DNA of 64,000 nt, taken from NCBI RefSeq assembly GCF_021083185.1, contig NZ_JAIGQB010000001.1, forward strand, positions 1 to 64,000. The letters run 5' to 3'. How positions within the stretch are numbered: the first letter of the stretch is position 1; every line of letters starts with the position of its first letter. The stretch comes from Nocardioides furvisabuli (GTDB lineage: Bacteria; Actinomycetota; Actinomycetes; Propionibacteriales; Nocardioidaceae). Below the pieces are notes generated by a model. The model had not been told where the DNA came from. It did not search any database and was given only the letters and a program-made list of their open reading frames with translations. Shown here in pieces: positions 63,404-64,000 of the stretch. The translations under genes and the position numbers were made by a program.

Positions 63404-64000
63404 ATGACCGTGAAGCCACCGCCGTTCGAGTACGTGGTCGCCACATCGGTGGACCACGCCATCAATCTCGTCAGCCAGGACGAGGACGCGAAGTTCCTCG
63501 CGGGCGGCCAGAGTCTCATCCCGCTGCTCAGTCTGCGGTTTGCGAGCCCGACTCTGTTGGTCGACATCTCTCGCCTCGCCGAGCTTCGAGACGTTCACCG
63601 GGCCGGCGACGTGCTCCACATCGGTGCACTCACCCGTCACTCAGACATTCACCAGCTTCCGCTCGTCAAGCAGGACGCTCCACTCCTCTCCGAAGCGGCG
63701 GGATGGGTCGCTCATTCACAGGTCCGCAATCGAGGGACGTTTGGCGGTGCGATTGCGCACAGCGACAGCGCCGCCGAGTTCCCGGCGGTCCTCCTCGCTG
63801 TCGGAGCAACCATCGTCACCAGGTCCGCAGACGGCGAGCGACGCATCCCGTGCCGAGACTTCTTCGGCTCACACTTCCAGACCGCTCTCAGACACGGCGA
63901 ACTCCTGACAGGTGTGGAGCTGCCCCGGCACGCCCACTTCAACAGGTGGGGGTTCTCGGAATTCGCGCGCCGTAAGGGCGACTACGCCATCGGGGGCGCA
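63404..64000 (+). CDS. molybdenum hydroxylase FAD subunit, second set (runs off the right edge)
   Basis: 199 residues visible, frame open to the window end. ATG 63404 follows GAGAGGG. FLAGGQSLIPLLSLRFA and the VRNRGTFGGAIAHSDSAAEF segment are the FAD-binding signatures; the start VKPPPFEY resembles VKPPKFRY of the first set. Its S subunit should lie just beyond the edge. With the large subunit at 55950 it would complete the second hydroxylase. Confidence 0.9.
   Translation, partial: MTVKPPPFEYVVATSVDHAINLVSQDEDAKFLAGGQSLIPLLSLRFASPTLLVDISRLAELRDVHRAGDVLHIGALTRHSDIHQLPLVKQDAPLLSEAAGWVAHSQVRNRGTFGGAIAHSDSAAEFPAVLLAVGATIVTRSADGERRIPCRDFFGSHFQTALRHGELLTGVELPRHAHFNRWGFSEFARRKGDYAIGGA

Overview
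The window is high-GC DNA with many GTG starts, 4-base ATGA/GTGA gene overlaps and several leaderless-type promoters, which points to an actinobacterium. The best guess is a Nocardioides-like soil organism, because the gene set closely matches the pyridine pathway of nicotine breakdown known from the Arthrobacter (Paenarthrobacter) plasmid pAO1 and from homologous clusters in Nocardioides and Rhodococcus. The genus is inference. No tRNA, rRNA or CRISPR array was seen.

Bases 1-9.9 kb look like mobile-element DNA: two tyrosine recombinases, an excisionase-type HTH protein, an endonuclease VII-type nuclease, an XRE regulator, a second small HTH protein, several unrecognised ORFs and two perfect hairpins with 5-nt loops. 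Three of these genes carry a TAnnnT box exactly 6 nt before the start codon.

Bases 10.5-15.8 kb form a tight operon for a C5 amino acid: an aminotransferase with a one-base frameshift, a semialdehyde dehydrogenase, a class III CoA-transferase and a glutaryl-CoA dehydrogenase. Together they would convert 5-aminovalerate through glutarate to crotonyl-CoA. A broken hydroxyacyl-CoA dehydrogenase start follows.

Bases 16.4-20.6 kb supply cofactors and electron carriers: pdxS (PLP), etfB and etfA (electron transfer flavoprotein) and moaA (molybdenum cofactor). These match the needs of the aminotransferases, flavin dehydrogenases and molybdenum hydroxylases elsewhere in the window.

Bases 20.7-26.2 kb hold a PRD-type PTS regulator (frameshifted) facing a lactose/cellobiose-type PTS (IIB, IIC, IIA) and a family 1 glycoside hydrolase whose acid/base Glu is replaced by Gln.

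Bases 26.5-41 kb carry amine catabolism: an NmrA-SnoaL fusion, two trimethylamine-dehydrogenase-type flavoproteins, a LysR regulator, a GABA-type aminotransferase with a semialdehyde dehydrogenase, and a DAO-type oxidase.

Bases 41-64 kb are the nicotine-type region: a 6-hydroxy-L-nicotine oxidase homolog, an ABC transporter with separated components, two PucR regulators, two sets of molybdenum hydroxylase subunits, a 2,6-dihydroxypseudooxynicotine hydrolase homolog, a 2,6-dihydroxypyridine 3-hydroxylase homolog and an omega-amidase-type nitrilase. The proposed flow is nicotine (or a relative) through ring hydroxylation, amine oxidation, second ring hydroxylation and C-C hydrolysis to 2,6-dihydroxypyridine, then trihydroxypyridine, ring opening, 2-oxoglutaramate and 2-oxoglutarate. 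A cyclase-family hydrolase directly upstream of the dihydroxypyridine hydroxylase is the best candidate for the ring-opening step.
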